DNA from: Citrobacter freundii
GTDB taxonomy: Bacteria; Pseudomonadota; Gammaproteobacteria; Enterobacterales; Enterobacteriaceae
Assembly: GCF_011077955.1 (NCBI RefSeq)
Contig: NZ_JAALBX010000003.1
Coordinates: 1-64,000, forward strand
Length of the DNA: 64,000 nucleotides
Reading direction: 5' to 3'
This document shows positions 22,204 through 38,131 of this stretch, in pieces; positions within the stretch are counted from its first letter, which is position 1, and the number at the start of each line of letters is the position of its first letter. A program made the translations under genes and the position numbers. Under the pieces are notes generated by a model. That model was not told the DNA's origin. It was given only the letters and a program-made list of their open reading frames with translations, and made no database searches.

Positions 22204-23745
22204 ATGCAACTGAATTCCACCGAAATCAGCGAACTGATCAAGCAGCGCATTGCTCAGTTCAGTGTTGTGAGTGAAGCTCACAACGAAGGTACTATTGTTT
22301 CTGTAAGTGACGGCGTTATCCGCATCCACGGCCTGGCCGATGTAATGCAGGGCGAGATGATCTCCCTGCCGGGTAACCGTTACGCTATTGCACTGAACCT
22401 TGAGCGTGACTCTGTTGGTGCGGTAGTAATGGGTCCGTACGCTGACCTCGCCGAAGGGATGAAGGTGAAGTGTACTGGCCGTATTCTTGAAGTTCCGGTA
22501 GGCCGTGGCCTACTGGGTCGTGTGGTTAATACCCTGGGTGCGCCTATCGATGGTAAAGGTCCGGTTGAGCACGATGGCTTCTCTGCTGTAGAAGCGATTG
22601 CACCGGGCGTTATCGAACGTCAATCCGTAGACCAGCCTGTACAGACCGGTTATAAGTCCGTTGATGCCATGATCCCAATCGGTCGTGGTCAGCGTGAACT
22701 TATCATTGGCGACCGTCAGACCGGTAAAACCGCGTTGGCTATCGACGCCATCATCAACCAACGTGATTCCGGTATTAAATGCGTTTACGTTGCGATCGGA
22801 CAGAAAGCGTCCACCATCGCAAACGTTGTGCGTAAGCTGGAAGAACACGGCGCGCTGGCTAACACCATTGTGGTGGTAGCGACGGCGTCTGAATCCGCAG
22901 CACTGCAATACCTGGCACCATACGCCGGTTGCGCAATGGGCGAATACTTCCGTGACCGCGGTGAAGATGCGCTGATCATTTATGACGATCTGTCCAAACA
23001 GGCTGTTGCTTACCGTCAGATTTCCCTGCTGCTCCGCCGTCCGCCTGGACGTGAAGCATTCCCGGGCGACGTATTCTATCTCCACTCTCGTCTGCTGGAG
23101 CGCGCATCCCGCGTGAACGCGGAATACGTTGAATCCTTCACCAAAGGTGAAGTGAAAGGTCAAACCGGTTCACTGACTGCACTGCCGATTATCGAAACCC
23201 AGGCGGGTGACGTTTCTGCGTTCGTTCCGACCAACGTAATTTCCATTACCGATGGTCAGATCTTCCTGGAAACCAACCTGTTCAACTCCGGTATTCGTCC
23301 GGCGGTTAACCCGGGTATTTCCGTATCTCGTGTAGGTGGCGCAGCGCAGACCAAAATCATCAAGAAACTGTCCGGTGGTATTCGTACCGCACTGGCACAG
23401 TATCGTGAACTGGCAGCGTTCTCCCAGTTTGCATCTGACCTTGATGATGCTACCCGTAAACAGCTGAGCCACGGTCAGAAAGTGACCGAGCTTCTGAAAC
23501 AGAAACAGTATGCGCCGATGTCCGTTGCGCAGCAGGCTCTGGTGCTGTTCGCGGCAGAACGCGGTTACCTCGAAGATGTGGAACTGGCGAAAATCGGTAG
23601 CTTCGAAGCCGCTCTGCTGGCTTTCGTCGACCGTGATCACGCTCCGCTGATGCAAGAAATCAACCAGACCGGTGGCTATAACGATGAGATCGAAGGCAAG
23701 CTGAAAGGCATCCTCGACTCATTTAAAGCAACCCAGTCCTGGTAA
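22204..23745 (+). CDS. atpA: ATP synthase F1 subunit alpha
   Basis: This 513-residue non-catalytic nucleotide-binding subunit has Walker [10 protein letters not shown] near 169-177, the signature [14 protein letters not shown] and the conserved Arg that completes the catalytic site on beta. Full length and in the standard operon position 12 bp after atpH. Confidence 0.98.
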   Translation: MQLNSTEISELIKQRIAQFSVVSEAHNEGTIVSVSDGVIRIHGLADVMQGEMISLPGNRYAIALNLERDSVGAVVMGPYADLAEGMKVKCTGRILEVPVGRGLLGRVVNTLGAPIDGKGPVEHDGFSAVEAIAPGVIERQSVDQPVQTGYKSVDAMIPIGRGQRELIIGDRQTGKTALAIDAIINQRDSGIKCVYVAIGQKASTIANVVRKLEEHGALANTIVVVATASESAALQYLAPYAGCAMGEYFRDRGEDALIIYDDLSKQAVAYRQISLLLRRPPGREAFPGDVFYLHSRLLERASRVNAEYVESFTKGEVKGQTGSLTALPIIETQAGDVSAFVPTNVISITDGQIFLETNLFNSGIRPAVNPGISVSRVGGAAQTKIIKKLSGGIRTALAQYRELAAFSQFASDLDDATRKQLSHGQKVTELLKQKQYAPMSVAQQALVLFAAERGYLEDVELAKIGSFEAALLAFVDRDHAPLMQEINQTGGYNDEIEGKLKGILDSFKATQSW

Positions 23746-23795
23746 CGTCTGGCGGCTTGTCTTAGGGCAGGCCGCAAGGCATTGAGGAGAAGCTC

Positions 23796-26068
<2,273 letters not shown>

Positions 26069-26088
26069 CGCCTTAATCGGAGGGTGAT

Positions 26089-26508
26089 ATGGCAATGACT
26101 TACCACCTGGATGTCGTCAGCGCAGAACAGCAAATGTTCACTGGGCTGGTGGAAAAAATCCAGGTTACGGGTAGTGAAGGTGAACTGGGGATTTACCCGG
26201 GTCACGCGCCGCTGCTCACCGCCATTAAGCCTGGTATGATCCGCATCGTGAAACAGCACGGTCATGAAGAGTTTATTTATCTCTCCGGCGGCATTCTTGA
26301 AGTGCAACCGGGCAACGTGACTGTGTTGGCAGATACCGCGATTCGCGGTCAGGATCTCGACGAAGCGCGAGCCCTGGAAGCGAAGCGTAAAGCAGAAGAG
26401 CATATTCGTAGTTCTCACGGCGACGTGGATTACGCTCAGGCTTCTGCTGAACTGGCTAAAGCGATTGCCAAACTGCGCGTTATCGAGTTAACCAAAAAAG
26501 CGATGTAA
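26089..26508 (+). CDS. atpC: ATP synthase F1 subunit epsilon
   Basis: This 139-residue subunit has an N-terminal beta-sandwich (with [22 protein letters not shown]) and two C-terminal helices that can extend to inhibit ATP hydrolysis. It is the last gene of the operon, followed by a strong terminator. Confidence 0.98.
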   Translation: MAMTYHLDVVSAEQQMFTGLVEKIQVTGSEGELGIYPGHAPLLTAIKPGMIRIVKQHGHEEFIYLSGGILEVQPGNVTVLADTAIRGQDLDEARALEAKRKAEEHIRSSHGDVDYAQASAELAKAIAKLRVIELTKKAM

Positions 26509-26524
26509 CACCGGCTTGAAAGCT

Positions 26525-26557
26525 AAAATGCCAGTCAAACGACTGGCATTTTTTTTG
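26525..26557 (+). terminator. Rho-independent terminator of the atp operon
   Basis: A perfect 12-bp stem AAAATGCCAGTC / GACTGGCATTTT with a 4-base loop, running into eight or more T residues. Confidence 0.93.
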
Positions 26558-26960
26558 TCCGAAGCGCAAAGATGGTGAGCGTAACGGAATACGATTCTCG
26601 ATCACCGCTTCATTATCACCTTTTCGGGTGGTTTCCTTCCGGCCGTTGCCCTTTACAGTGAACTTATCAGATCAAAAAACCACGCGAAATTCGCGGTTCT
26701 GGGCGCCTGATGCAGGCTCAGGGTTTTTCAAATTAAGATAATTTGCTATAAAAACTAAGTGCCTTTTTTTCACTATTACATTGAAACAGGCGCTTAAGCG
26801 CCAGGGATAAAAAGGATAATGCATATGAAGATAAGGAGATATTGAGCAAAAGGGAGATTGAGTGCGTAATATATCGACATTCCATTTTACCGCGAAAAAT
26901 ATGTAGAATTTTCGTGCGTAAATCGTTTTACTTCACTCACTTTACTAATACAGGACGCGT
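26558..26960. other. atpC-glmU intergenic region
   Basis: Apart from the atp terminator I find no convincing gene here. Two palindromes stand out: CGCGAA-A-TTCGCG at 26683-26695 and the perfect 14-mer GGCGCTTAAGCGCC at 26789-26802. The last 80 bp contain CGCGAAAAATATG and GAATTTTCGTGCG, which resemble parts of NagC operators; NagC controls glmUS in E. coli, but this match is tentative. Confidence 0.4.
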
Positions 26961-28331
26961 ATGGCGAACAATGCGATGAGCGTGGTGATCCTTGCCGCAG
27001 GCAAAGGCACCCGCATGTATTCTGATCTTCCAAAAGTGTTGCATACGCTTGCCGGCAAACCCATGGTGCAGCATGTTATTGATGCGGCAACACAAGTTGG
27101 CGCACAGCGCGTGCATCTGGTGTACGGCCACGGCGGCGATCTGCTTAAACAGACCCTGAATAACGAAGCGGTGAACTGGGTTTTGCAAGCCGAACAGCTT
27201 GGCACCGGCCATGCTATGCAGCAGGCGGCCCCTTATTTTGCCGATGACGAAGACATTCTGATGCTGTACGGCGACGTACCGCTGATTTCCACGACAACGC
27301 TTTCGCGCTTGCGTGATGCGAAACCGCAGGGCGGCATTGGCCTGTTGACGGTCAAACTTGACGATCCGACCGGGTATGGTCGCATCACCCGTGAAAACGG
27401 GAAAGTGACGGGCATTGTCGAACATAAAGACGCCAGTGATGAGCAGCGCCAGATTAATGAAATCAATACGGGCATTTTGATCGCAAACGGCGCGGATTTG
27501 AAACGTTGGCTGTCGAAACTGACCAATAACAACGCGCAGGGTGAGTACTATATCACTGATATTATCGCGCTCGCCTGGCATGAAGGCCGTGAAATCGCTG
27601 CGGTACATCCCGATCGCTTAAGCGAAGTGGAAGGCGTGAATAACCGCCTGCAACTGGCACGTCTGGAACGGGTCTATCAGTCCGAACAGGCCGAGAAACT
27701 GCTGCTGGCGGGCGTTATGCTGCGCGATCCGGCACGTTTTGATCTGCGTGGCGAGTTAACCCACGGACGCGATGTTGAAATCGACACCAATGTCATCATC
27801 GAAGGCAACGTGACGCTTGGCGACCGGGTGAAAATCGGCGCAGGTTGTATCATTAAAAACAGCGTCATTGGCGATGACTGCGAAATCAGCGCTTACACTG
27901 TCGTGGAAGATGCGCGACTTGACGCTGCCTGTACCATCGGGCCGTTTGCGCGCCTGCGCCCAGGCGCAGAGTTGGAAGAGGGCGCTCACGTCGGCAACTT
28001 CGTGGAAATGAAAAAAGCGCGTCTTGGCAAAGGCTCGAAAGCCGGCCATCTCTCTTATTTAGGGGATGCGGACATTGGCGCCAACGTTAATATCGGCGCG
28101 GGCACCATTACTTGTAACTATGATGGCGCTAATAAACATAAAACCATTATTGGCGACGATGTGTTTGTGGGGTCTGATACCCAACTGGTCGCGCCGGTTA
28201 CTGTGGCGCGCGGCGTCACGATAGGCGCGGGTACCACCATCACCCGTAATGTCGCAGAAAATGAATTAGTCATCAGTCGCGTAAAACAGACCCATATTCA
28301 GGGCTGGCAGCGTCCGGTGAAGAAGAAGTAA
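26961..28331 (+). CDS. glmU: Bifunctional UDP-GlcNAc pyrophosphorylase / glucosamine-1-phosphate acetyltransferase GlmU
   Basis: This 456-residue enzyme catalyses the last two steps to UDP-N-acetylglucosamine, used for peptidoglycan and lipopolysaccharide. The N-terminal uridylyltransferase domain has [15 protein letters not shown] (about 11-25); the C-terminal half is a left-handed beta-helix of hexapeptide repeats with acetyltransferase residues around [12 protein letters not shown] and [10 protein letters not shown]. It is upstream of glmS, with which it forms one operon. Confidence 0.97.
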   Translation: MANNAMSVVILAAGKGTRMYSDLPKVLHTLAGKPMVQHVIDAATQVGAQRVHLVYGHGGDLLKQTLNNEAVNWVLQAEQLGTGHAMQQAAPYFADDEDILMLYGDVPLISTTTLSRLRDAKPQGGIGLLTVKLDDPTGYGRITRENGKVTGIVEHKDASDEQRQINEINTGILIANGADLKRWLSKLTNNNAQGEYYITDIIALAWHEGREIAAVHPDRLSEVEGVNNRLQLARLERVYQSEQAEKLLLAGVMLRDPARFDLRGELTHGRDVEIDTNVIIEGNVTLGDRVKIGAGCIIKNSVIGDDCEISAYTVVEDARLDAACTIGPFARLRPGAELEEGAHVGNFVEMKKARLGKGSKAGHLSYLGDADIGANVNIGAGTITCNYDGANKHKTIIGDDVFVGSDTQLVAPVTVARGVTIGAGTTITRNVAENELVISRVKQTHIQGWQRPVKKK

Positions 28332-28498
28332 TTACCCTCGCTGTAAAGTGAGGCTGGGGTGAGGGGAAATATAATTCCTCCGCCCCGAGGCAGTACCATA
28401 ACAATAACCCCACTCTCTACAAGGCTCGGGGCGCTCGAAAAGAGCAACAAGGTCGACTGACAACCTATGGCATATTGCCAAAATCAGGAACTAAAACT
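28332..28498 (+). promoter_or_regulatory. glmU-glmS intercistronic leader (RNA-regulated)
   Basis: This 167-nt spacer contains a 9-bp inverted repeat CGCCCCGAG (28381-28389) / CTCGGGGCG (28425-28433). The loop CATAACAATAACCCC is a plausible GlmZ pairing segment. In E. coli the glmUS transcript is processed here and GlmZ with Hfq opens the glmS leader. The pairing assignment here is inference. Confidence 0.5.
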
Positions 28499-30328
28499 AT
28501 GTGTGGAATTGTTGGCGCGGTCGCGCAGCGTGATATTGCGGAAATCCTCCTCGAAGGATTACGTCGTCTGGAATACCGTGGTTATGACTCTGCGGGGCTT
28601 GCGGTTATCAACAGCAGCGGAGAGATGACGCGGTTACGTCGTCTGGGCAAGGTTCAGATGCTGGCTCAGGCCGCACAGGAACACCCCCTGCATGGCGGCA
28701 CAGGTATTGCGCATACACGTTGGGCTACTCACGGCGAACCGTCAGAAATTAACGCACACCCGCATGTATCCGACCACATTGTGGTGGTGCATAACGGTAT
28801 CATTGAAAACTATGAACCGCTGCGTGAACAGTTACAGGCGCGCGGATATGAATTTGCGTCCCAGACCGATACCGAAGTTATTGCGCATCTGGTCCACTGG
28901 GAACTGGAACAAGGCGGTACGCTGCGTGATGCAGTGCTGCGCGCCATTCCGCAACTGCGCGGCGCTTATGGCACCGTGATTGTCGATACTCGTAACCCGG
29001 ATGTCCTGCTGGCAGCCCGTTCCGGTAGCCCGTTGGTTATCGGCCTCGGCGTGGGTGAAAACTTTATCGCGTCCGATCAGCTGGCGCTGCTGCCGGTGAC
29101 CCGTCGCTTTATCTTCCTGGAAGAGGGTGACATCGCGGAAGTGACCCGCCGTAGCGTCACCATCATGGATAAATCCGGCAAGGAAGTGAAGCGCGAGGAA
29201 ATCGAATCCAGTCTGCAATATGACGCTGGCGATAAAGGCATTTACCGCCACTACATGCAAAAAGAGATTTACGAGCAGCCGAACGCCATTAAAAACACCC
29301 TGACCGGGCGCATTAACCATGGCGAAGTGGATTTAAGCGAGCTTGGCCCACAGGCTAATGATCTGCTCTCTCAGGTTGAGCATATCCAGATAGTCGCTTG
29401 CGGCACCTCATATAACTCCGGCATGGTTTCTCGTTACTGGTTTGAAGCGCTGGCAGGTGTCTCCTGCGATGTGGAAATCGCCTCCGAGTTCCGTTATCGC
29501 AAATCGGCGGTACGCCGCAACAGCCTGATGATCACCCTGTCCCAGTCTGGTGAAACCGCTGATACGCTTGCCGCGCTGCGTCTTTCTAAAGAGTTGGGCT
29601 ATCTGGGGTCGCTGGCTGTATGTAACGTTCCTGGCTCATCGCTGGTGCGTGAATCCGACCTGGCGCTGATGACCAATGCCGGCACTGAAATCGGTGTGGC
29701 GTCTACCAAAGCCTTCACCACGCAGTTAACGGTGTTGTTGATGCTGGTGGCGAAACTGGCGCGTCTGAAAGGCCTGGATGCCTCTATCGAGCATGATATC
29801 GTGCACGGTCTTCAGGCATTGCCAAGCCGTATCGAACAGATGCTGTCGCAGGACAAACGCATCGAGCAGCTTGCTGAAGATTTCTCTGATAAACACCATG
29901 CCCTGTTCCTGGGTCGTGGCGATCAGTATCCCATCGCGTTAGAAGGCGCGCTGAAACTGAAAGAGATCTCGTATATTCACGCAGAAGCGTATGCCGCGGG
30001 TGAGCTGAAACACGGTCCGCTGGCGCTTATTGATGCGGATATGCCAGTTATCGTGGTCGCACCGAACAACGAATTGCTGGAAAAACTGAAATCCAATATT
30101 GAAGAAGTCCGCGCCCGTGGTGGTCAGTTGTACGTCTTCGCCGATCAGGATGCCGGTTTTACCAGCAGCGACAATATGCACATCATCGAGATGCCGCATG
30201 TAGAAGATGTCATTGCGCCTATCTTCTATACCGTCCCGTTGCAGTTGCTGGCTTACCACGTTGCGTTGATCAAAGGCACCGATGTTGACCAACCGCGTAA
30301 CCTTGCGAAGTCTGTTACCGTAGAATAA
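28499..30328 (+). CDS. glmS: Glutamine-fructose-6-phosphate aminotransferase GlmS
   Basis: This 609-residue enzyme makes glucosamine 6-phosphate. It begins MCGIVGA, whose second residue becomes the N-terminal nucleophilic cysteine of the glutaminase domain; [12 protein letters not shown] follows. Two SIS isomerase domains make up the C-terminal 350 residues, ending LAKSVTVE. The start at 28499 is fixed by the required MC; an upstream in-frame start would bury the cysteine. Confidence 0.98.
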   Translation: MCGIVGAVAQRDIAEILLEGLRRLEYRGYDSAGLAVINSSGEMTRLRRLGKVQMLAQAAQEHPLHGGTGIAHTRWATHGEPSEINAHPHVSDHIVVVHNGIIENYEPLREQLQARGYEFASQTDTEVIAHLVHWELEQGGTLRDAVLRAIPQLRGAYGTVIVDTRNPDVLLAARSGSPLVIGLGVGENFIASDQLALLPVTRRFIFLEEGDIAEVTRRSVTIMDKSGKEVKREEIESSLQYDAGDKGIYRHYMQKEIYEQPNAIKNTLTGRINHGEVDLSELGPQANDLLSQVEHIQIVACGTSYNSGMVSRYWFEALAGVSCDVEIASEFRYRKSAVRRNSLMITLSQSGETADTLAALRLSKELGYLGSLAVCNVPGSSLVRESDLALMTNAGTEIGVASTKAFTTQLTVLLMLVAKLARLKGLDASIEHDIVHGLQALPSRIEQMLSQDKRIEQLAEDFSDKHHALFLGRGDQYPIALEGALKLKEISYIHAEAYAAGELKHGPLALIDADMPVIVVAPNNELLEKLKSNIEEVRARGGQLYVFADQDAGFTSSDNMHIIEMPHVEDVIAPIFYTVPLQLLAYHVALIKGTDVDQPRNLAKSVTVE

Positions 30329-30335
30329 TCCTTCA

Positions 30336-30366
30336 AACCTCACCCTTTTCAGGGTGAGGTTTTTTC
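30336..30366 (+). terminator. Rho-independent terminator of glmUS
   Basis: An 11-bp stem AACCTCACCCT / AGGGTGAGGTT with a TTTC loop, continuing into a run of T. Confidence 0.92.
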
Positions 30367-30543
30367 CCTTCCTTGATTAAATTTCAGCCAAAAAACTTCC
30401 CTTTTTTTTATGACAATGCGCTATCTGTGGCTACGCTTTAGCGTGTCATAAAAATAAAATTTCACTGCAATAACGCTGTCATAAAGTTAATTATCTACTT
30501 GATTTAATTGAATTTAAACAATTAAAAAACGGCAGGGTTTTCG

Positions 30544-30594
30544 CTGTCATAAAACTGTCATAATTAGTACATTTAACTGTCACCAAAGTGTCCT
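30544..30594 (+). promoter_or_regulatory. PhoB box array of the pst promoter
   Basis: Seven-base units recur every 11 bp: CTGTCAT at 30544 and 30555, AGTACAT at 30566, CTGTCAC at 30577 and GTGTCCT at 30588. These make two strong PhoB boxes (30544-30561 and 30577-30594). Further isolated copies lie at about 30443 and 30476. This is the arrangement for phosphate-starvation activation of pstS. Confidence 0.9.
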
Positions 30595-30617
30595 ATTTTG
30601 CTCATCGTAGCCACTAA

Positions 30618-31688
<1,071 letters not shown>

Positions 31689-31699
31689 TTTGCCCCTGA

Positions 31700-31781
31700 C
31701 CGCCGGGAAGATTATTTACGGCGGATGCATAACGGGTAATGGCAATACCCTGAAAACTGGCGATAATGCCGGTTTTCAGGG
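31700..31781 (+). terminator. Two intercistronic hairpins between pstS and pstC
   Basis: First a 6-bp stem CCGCCG (31700) / CGGCGG (31719). Then a long stem CCCTGAAAACTGGC (31748-31761) / GCCGGTTTTCAGGG (31768-31781) of 14 pairs with a 6-base loop. Such structures after a binding-protein gene usually protect the upstream mRNA or reduce read-through, giving much more PstS than permease. No T-run follows, so full termination is unlikely. Confidence 0.65.
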
Positions 31782-31798
31782 TTCTGACAAAAGAGTGA

Positions 31799-34470
<2,672 letters not shown>

Positions 34471-34582
34471 TTCGCCGCCGCGCGCTGTAATCGCTGTTTC
34501 GTTACCCCCAGCCATGCCGCCGGGGATTGGCTCAGTTGCCGCCTTGTTATTGCCCACTACCGTTTGGGCGTCAGGAGACACG

Positions 34583-35308
34583 ATGGATAACCTCAATCTC
34601 AATAAACATATTTCAGCGCAGTTTAATGCTGAGCTGGAAAACATCCGCACTCAGGTGATGACCATGGGCGGGCTGGTGGAGCAACAGCTCTCTGATGCGA
34701 TTACCGCCATGCACAATCAGGACGCCGATCTGGCGAAGCGGGTTGTTGAGGGCGACCAGCAGGTCAACATGATGGAAGTTGCCATCGACGAAGCCTGTGT
34801 GCGCATCATTGCTAAACGCCAACCTACCGCAAGCGACCTGCGTCTGGTGATGGCCATCATTAAAACCATCGCCGAGCTGGAACGCATTGGCGATGTGGCG
34901 GATAAAATTTGCCGCACTGCGCTTGAGAAATTCTCCCAGCAGCATCAACCGCTCCTGGTGAGCCTCGAATCACTGGGCCGCCACACCGTTCAGATGCTGC
35001 ATGATGTGCTGGATGCTTTCGCCCGTATGGATCTCGAAGAAGCGGTGCGTATTTATCGTGAAGATAAAAAAGTCGACCAGGAATATGAAGGCATCGTGCG
35101 TCAATTGATGACCTATATGATGGAAGACTCGCGCACCATTCCAAGCGTACTGACCGCACTGTTTTGCGCCCGCTCTATCGAGCGTATCGGCGATCGCTGC
35201 CAGAATATTTGTGAGTACATTTTCTACTTCGTGAAGGGCCAGGATTTCCGTCACGTTGGCGGGGATGAGCTGGACAAGCTGCTGGCGGGCAGAGACCCGA
35301 AAGAATAA
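34583..35308 (+). CDS. phoU: Phosphate signalling protein PhoU
   Basis: This 241-residue protein is made of two PhoU helical bundles with metal-binding motifs (RxxxDxxxE type, e.g. [13 protein letters not shown] and [15 protein letters not shown]). It connects PstSCAB to PhoR so that the Pho regulon is off when phosphate is plentiful. It starts at [11 protein letters not shown] with a CAGGAGA site before it. It is the last gene of the operon. Confidence 0.97.
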   Translation: MDNLNLNKHISAQFNAELENIRTQVMTMGGLVEQQLSDAITAMHNQDADLAKRVVEGDQQVNMMEVAIDEACVRIIAKRQPTASDLRLVMAIIKTIAELERIGDVADKICRTALEKFSQQHQPLLVSLESLGRHTVQMLHDVLDAFARMDLEEAVRIYREDKKVDQEYEGIVRQLMTYMMEDSRTIPSVLTALFCARSIERIGDRCQNICEYIFYFVKGQDFRHVGGDELDKLLAGRDPKE

Positions 35309-35313
35309 AACAT

Positions 35314-35341
35314 TAACGCCAGCATTTGCTGGCGTTGTTTA
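35314..35341. terminator. Bidirectional terminator between phoU and yieH
   Basis: A 9-bp stem AACGCCAGC / GCTGGCGTT with loop ATTT, with T-rich flanks on both strands. It separates two convergent genes. Confidence 0.85.
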
Positions 35342-36013
35342 TTACGGCCTGACGGTAATATCCCAACCGCGCGCGCGCCACAATTCCGGTAGCTGCGACA
35401 GGGCAGTAAACGACGTCACCTTCGGGTGATCGATAGGTTTGTTGTGCGGATCGGCGCAGAAATAATAAACCTCCATTCCCGCCGCTACCCCGGCCATCGC
35501 CCCTGCGGATGAATCATCCACCAGTACGCAATTTTTCACATCCACCTGCATTGCATCAGCGGCGTGATACATAATTGCCGGGTCCGGTTTCCAGCGTTGA
35601 ATGTCATAACCGCTGTAGAGAAGATCCGGGAAATGGTCGAGCATGCCGGTTTTACCCAGCGAGTGCTGCATTTTGGTGACCGGGCCGTTAGAGACAATGC
35701 ACATCGGCACTTTCATCTGCTTTAGCAACTCAGCCGCCCCGTCGATTTCCACCAGCTCGCTGTCAAACAAACGGGCAACTTCGGCGCGATAGACCGTTTC
35801 AAGATCGGCTTTGTTGAGATTAACGCCGTGCTGATTGCTGATGGTATCGATGATCTCGTAGAGCTTTATGCCTTTGAAGGTCTTATGCACCTCCTCCAGA
35901 TCGAGCTGGATGCCATATTGCGCAAACATATGCACGTATGCTTTAGAGCAGATCACTTCGCTATCGACTAACGTGCCATCACAGTCAAAAAATACCGCAT
36001 CAATCCGGGACAT
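35342..36013 (-). CDS. yieH: HAD-family phosphatase YieH (6-phosphogluconate phosphatase)
   Basis: This 223-residue haloacid-dehalogenase phosphatase has motif I FFDCDGTLVDSE (Asp nucleophile about residue 9), motif II IVSNGP, motif III with KPDP and motif IV VLVDDSSAG. Its E. coli counterpart dephosphorylates 6-phosphogluconate and other sugar phosphates. The start MSRIDAV is chosen by family alignment; a longer open frame exists upstream. It lies directly opposite phoU, without the bgl and cbr genes found there in E. coli K-12. Confidence 0.92.
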   Translation of the reverse strand: MSRIDAVFFDCDGTLVDSEVICSKAYVHMFAQYGIQLDLEEVHKTFKGIKLYEIIDTISNQHGVNLNKADLETVYRAEVARLFDSELVEIDGAAELLKQMKVPMCIVSNGPVTKMQHSLGKTGMLDHFPDLLYSGYDIQRWKPDPAIMYHAADAMQVDVKNCVLVDDSSAGAMAGVAAGMEVYYFCADPHNKPIDHPKVTSFTALSQLPELWRARGWDITVRP

Positions 36014-36192
36014 GCCGTTTCCTTTGTTCAGAGTGAAACGGCATTTTACCTGATTGCGCAAATTTTTGCGCCGCGCAAACGATCCCGTATAAGTAAAATC
36101 AATGAAAAAAAGTGTGTGATATCCATCAAACCCACGCGGTTTTGGTATAGGATAACCGGCGAATTTTCCCTCCTTATGTTCGGAAACTGATA

Positions 36193-37530
36193 ATGAGCCA
36201 ACAAAACGCAACGCCGGCTTCGCAACCGGGTGTGCTTGAGCGCGTGTTTAAATTGCATGAACACGGCACAACCGCCCGTACTGAAGTGATTGCCGGTATC
36301 ACGACTTTTCTGACGATGGTGTATATCGTTTTCGTTAACCCACAGATCCTTGGCGCTGCTGGTATGGATACCAGCGCTGTCTTCGTCACTACCTGCCTGA
36401 TTGCCGCTTTCGGCAGCATTCTGATGGGCCTGTTCGCTAACCTGCCGGTGGCGCTGGCACCCGCGATGGGCCTGAACGCGTTCTTTGCATTTGTTGTCGT
36501 CGGGGCGATGGGGCTTTCCTGGCAGATCGGCATGGGCGCGATTTTCTGGGGCGCGGTAGGCTTGCTGATCCTGACAATTTTCCGTGTGCGTTACTGGATG
36601 ATTGCGAATATCCCGGTCAGCCTGCGCGTGGGCATCACCAGCGGTATTGGTCTGTTTATCGGTATGATGGGCCTGAAAAATGCCGGCATTATCGTGGCTA
36701 ACCCGGAAACGCTGGTCACCATCGGTAATCTGACGTCCCATTCCACGCTGTTGGGCGCGCTGGGCTTCTTTATTATCGCCATACTGGCGTCGCGCAATAT
36801 CCATGCTGCGGTGCTGGTCTCTATCGTTGTGACCACCCTGCTGGGCTGGATGCTGGGCGATGTCCAATACCACGGGATTGTTTCTGCGCCGCCGAGCGTC
36901 ATGAGCGTGGTGGGTCAGGTCGATCTGGCGGGCTCGCTTAATATCGGTCTTGCTGGCGTTATTTTCTCGTTTATGTTGGTAAACCTCTTCGACTCCTCCG
37001 GTACGTTGATTGGCGTGACGGATAAAGCGGGCCTGACCGATGAAAAAGGCCGTTTTCCGCGCATGAAACAAGCGCTGTATGTCGACAGCATCTCGTCCGT
37101 AACCGGTTCGTTTTTCGGCACCTCATCCGTGACGGCTTATATTGAATCGTCTTCTGGCGTGTCGGTCGGCGGACGTACAGGTCTCACCGCCGTGATCGTC
37201 GGTTTGCTGTTCCTGCTGGTTATCTTCCTGTCGCCGCTGGCGGGAATGGTGCCGGCCTATGCGGCCGCAGGCGCGTTGATTTACGTGGGCGTATTGATGA
37301 CATCAAGTCTGGCACGCGTGAAGTGGGACGACCTGACTGAAGCGGTACCGGCGTTTATTACCGCCGTGATGATGCCGTTTAGCTTCTCAATAACCGAAGG
37401 TATTGCGCTGGGCTTTATCTCTTACTGCGTGATGAAAGTGTTCACCGGTCGCTGGCGTGACCTGAGCGCTTGTGTCGTGGTAGTGGCCTTGCTGTTCACC
37501 CTGAAAATTGTCTTTATCGACGCGCATTAA
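36193..37530 (+). CDS. adeP: Adenine permease AdeP (NCS2/AzgA family)
   Basis: This 445-residue purine:proton symporter of the AzgA-like NCS2 subfamily has about 12-14 membrane segments. Conserved stretches include TTFLTMVYIVFVNPQIL, the LAPAMGLNAFFAF helix and FDSSGTLIGV. It matches E. coli YieG/AdeP, which imports adenine. It is divergent from yieH and ends at a bidirectional terminator. Confidence 0.93.
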   Translation: MSQQNATPASQPGVLERVFKLHEHGTTARTEVIAGITTFLTMVYIVFVNPQILGAAGMDTSAVFVTTCLIAAFGSILMGLFANLPVALAPAMGLNAFFAFVVVGAMGLSWQIGMGAIFWGAVGLLILTIFRVRYWMIANIPVSLRVGITSGIGLFIGMMGLKNAGIIVANPETLVTIGNLTSHSTLLGALGFFIIAILASRNIHAAVLVSIVVTTLLGWMLGDVQYHGIVSAPPSVMSVVGQVDLAGSLNIGLAGVIFSFMLVNLFDSSGTLIGVTDKAGLTDEKGRFPRMKQALYVDSISSVTGSFFGTSSVTAYIESSSGVSVGGRTGLTAVIVGLLFLLVIFLSPLAGMVPAYAAAGALIYVGVLMTSSLARVKWDDLTEAVPAFITAVMMPFSFSITEGIALGFISYCVMKVFTGRWRDLSACVVVVALLFTLKIVFIDAH

Positions 37531-37532
37531 TC

Positions 37533-37561
37533 AAAAAGGGCCAGCAAAGCTGGCCCTTTTC
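37533..37561. terminator. Bidirectional terminator between adeP and chrR
   Basis: A 12-bp stem AAAAGGGCCAGC / GCTGGCCCTTTT with a 3-base loop, A-rich on one side and T-rich on the other, serving both convergent genes. Confidence 0.9.
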
Positions 37562-37564
37562 ACA

Positions 37565-38131
37565 TCAATTACGTACCCGCAGAATATACTCGCCAAACGC
37601 TGTGAGCTGCCCGGTCAGATGATCGAGCGTACTCTGGTCGATCACTTCGCCCGTCTGGGTATCCACTTTGTTTTGAATGACGCCGCCCATAAACTCCGGC
37701 TTGTTCATCACCATGGCGTCAAGAAATACCAGGATCTGGCGCAGATGATACTGGCAGCGCGCCCCGCCAATCGCACCCATGGAACTGGTCTGGATGAGTA
37801 CCGGTTTGCCCGCCAGCGGCTGCTCAGGCAGACGCGACAGCCAGTCGATGGCATTTTTCAGGCCGCCCGGCACGGAATAGTTGTACTCGGGGGTGACGAT
37901 GACCACGCCGTCAGCATCGCGGATTTGCGCCGCGATCGCTTCAACGCTTTGGGGAAAGCCTTCTTCTTGCTGGATATCGGCGTCATAAAGCGGAATATCC
38001 GCAATAGTCGGCAGTGCGGTAATTTCCATCCCTGCTGGCGCTAGTTTCGGCAGCGTACGCGCGACCATGGCGTTAAAAGAGCCTTTACGCAGGCTTCCCA
38101 GTAGTGTCACAACTTTTAGCGATTCAGACAT
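37565..38131 (-). CDS. chrR: NAD(P)H-dependent FMN quinone/chromate reductase ChrR (YieF)
   Basis: This 188-residue flavodoxin-fold reductase has the FMN phosphate loop GSLRKGSFNAMVAR and the active-site motif TPEYNYSVPGGLKNAIDWLSR. In E. coli it reduces quinones by two electrons and also chromate. The start MSESLKV overlaps the end of yieE by 8 bp, so the two genes form an operon. Confidence 0.94.
   Translation of the reverse strand: MSESLKVVTLLGSLRKGSFNAMVARTLPKLAPAGMEITALPTIADIPLYDADIQQEEGFPQSVEAIAAQIRDADGVVIVTPEYNYSVPGGLKNAIDWLSRLPEQPLAGKPVLIQTSSMGAIGGARCQYHLRQILVFLDAMVMNKPEFMGGVIQNKVDTQTGEVIDQSTLDHLTGQLTAFGEYILRVRN

Noticed and set aside
22510-23163. 217-aa minus-strand ORF inside atpA
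   Set aside because: Complete overlap with the highly conserved atpA; shadow frame of biased codon use.
26822-26845. Hexapeptide-size ORF (ATGAAGATAAGG...) as a glmU leader peptide
   Set aside because: Only six codons, no codon theme or attenuator structure beside it.
26937-27608. 223-aa minus-strand ORF over glmU
   Set aside because: Antisense to glmU with no recognisable motif.
36046-37071. 341-aa minus-strand ORF over adeP
   Set aside because: Arg/Gln/His-rich low-complexity translation antisense to the membrane protein gene; a shadow.
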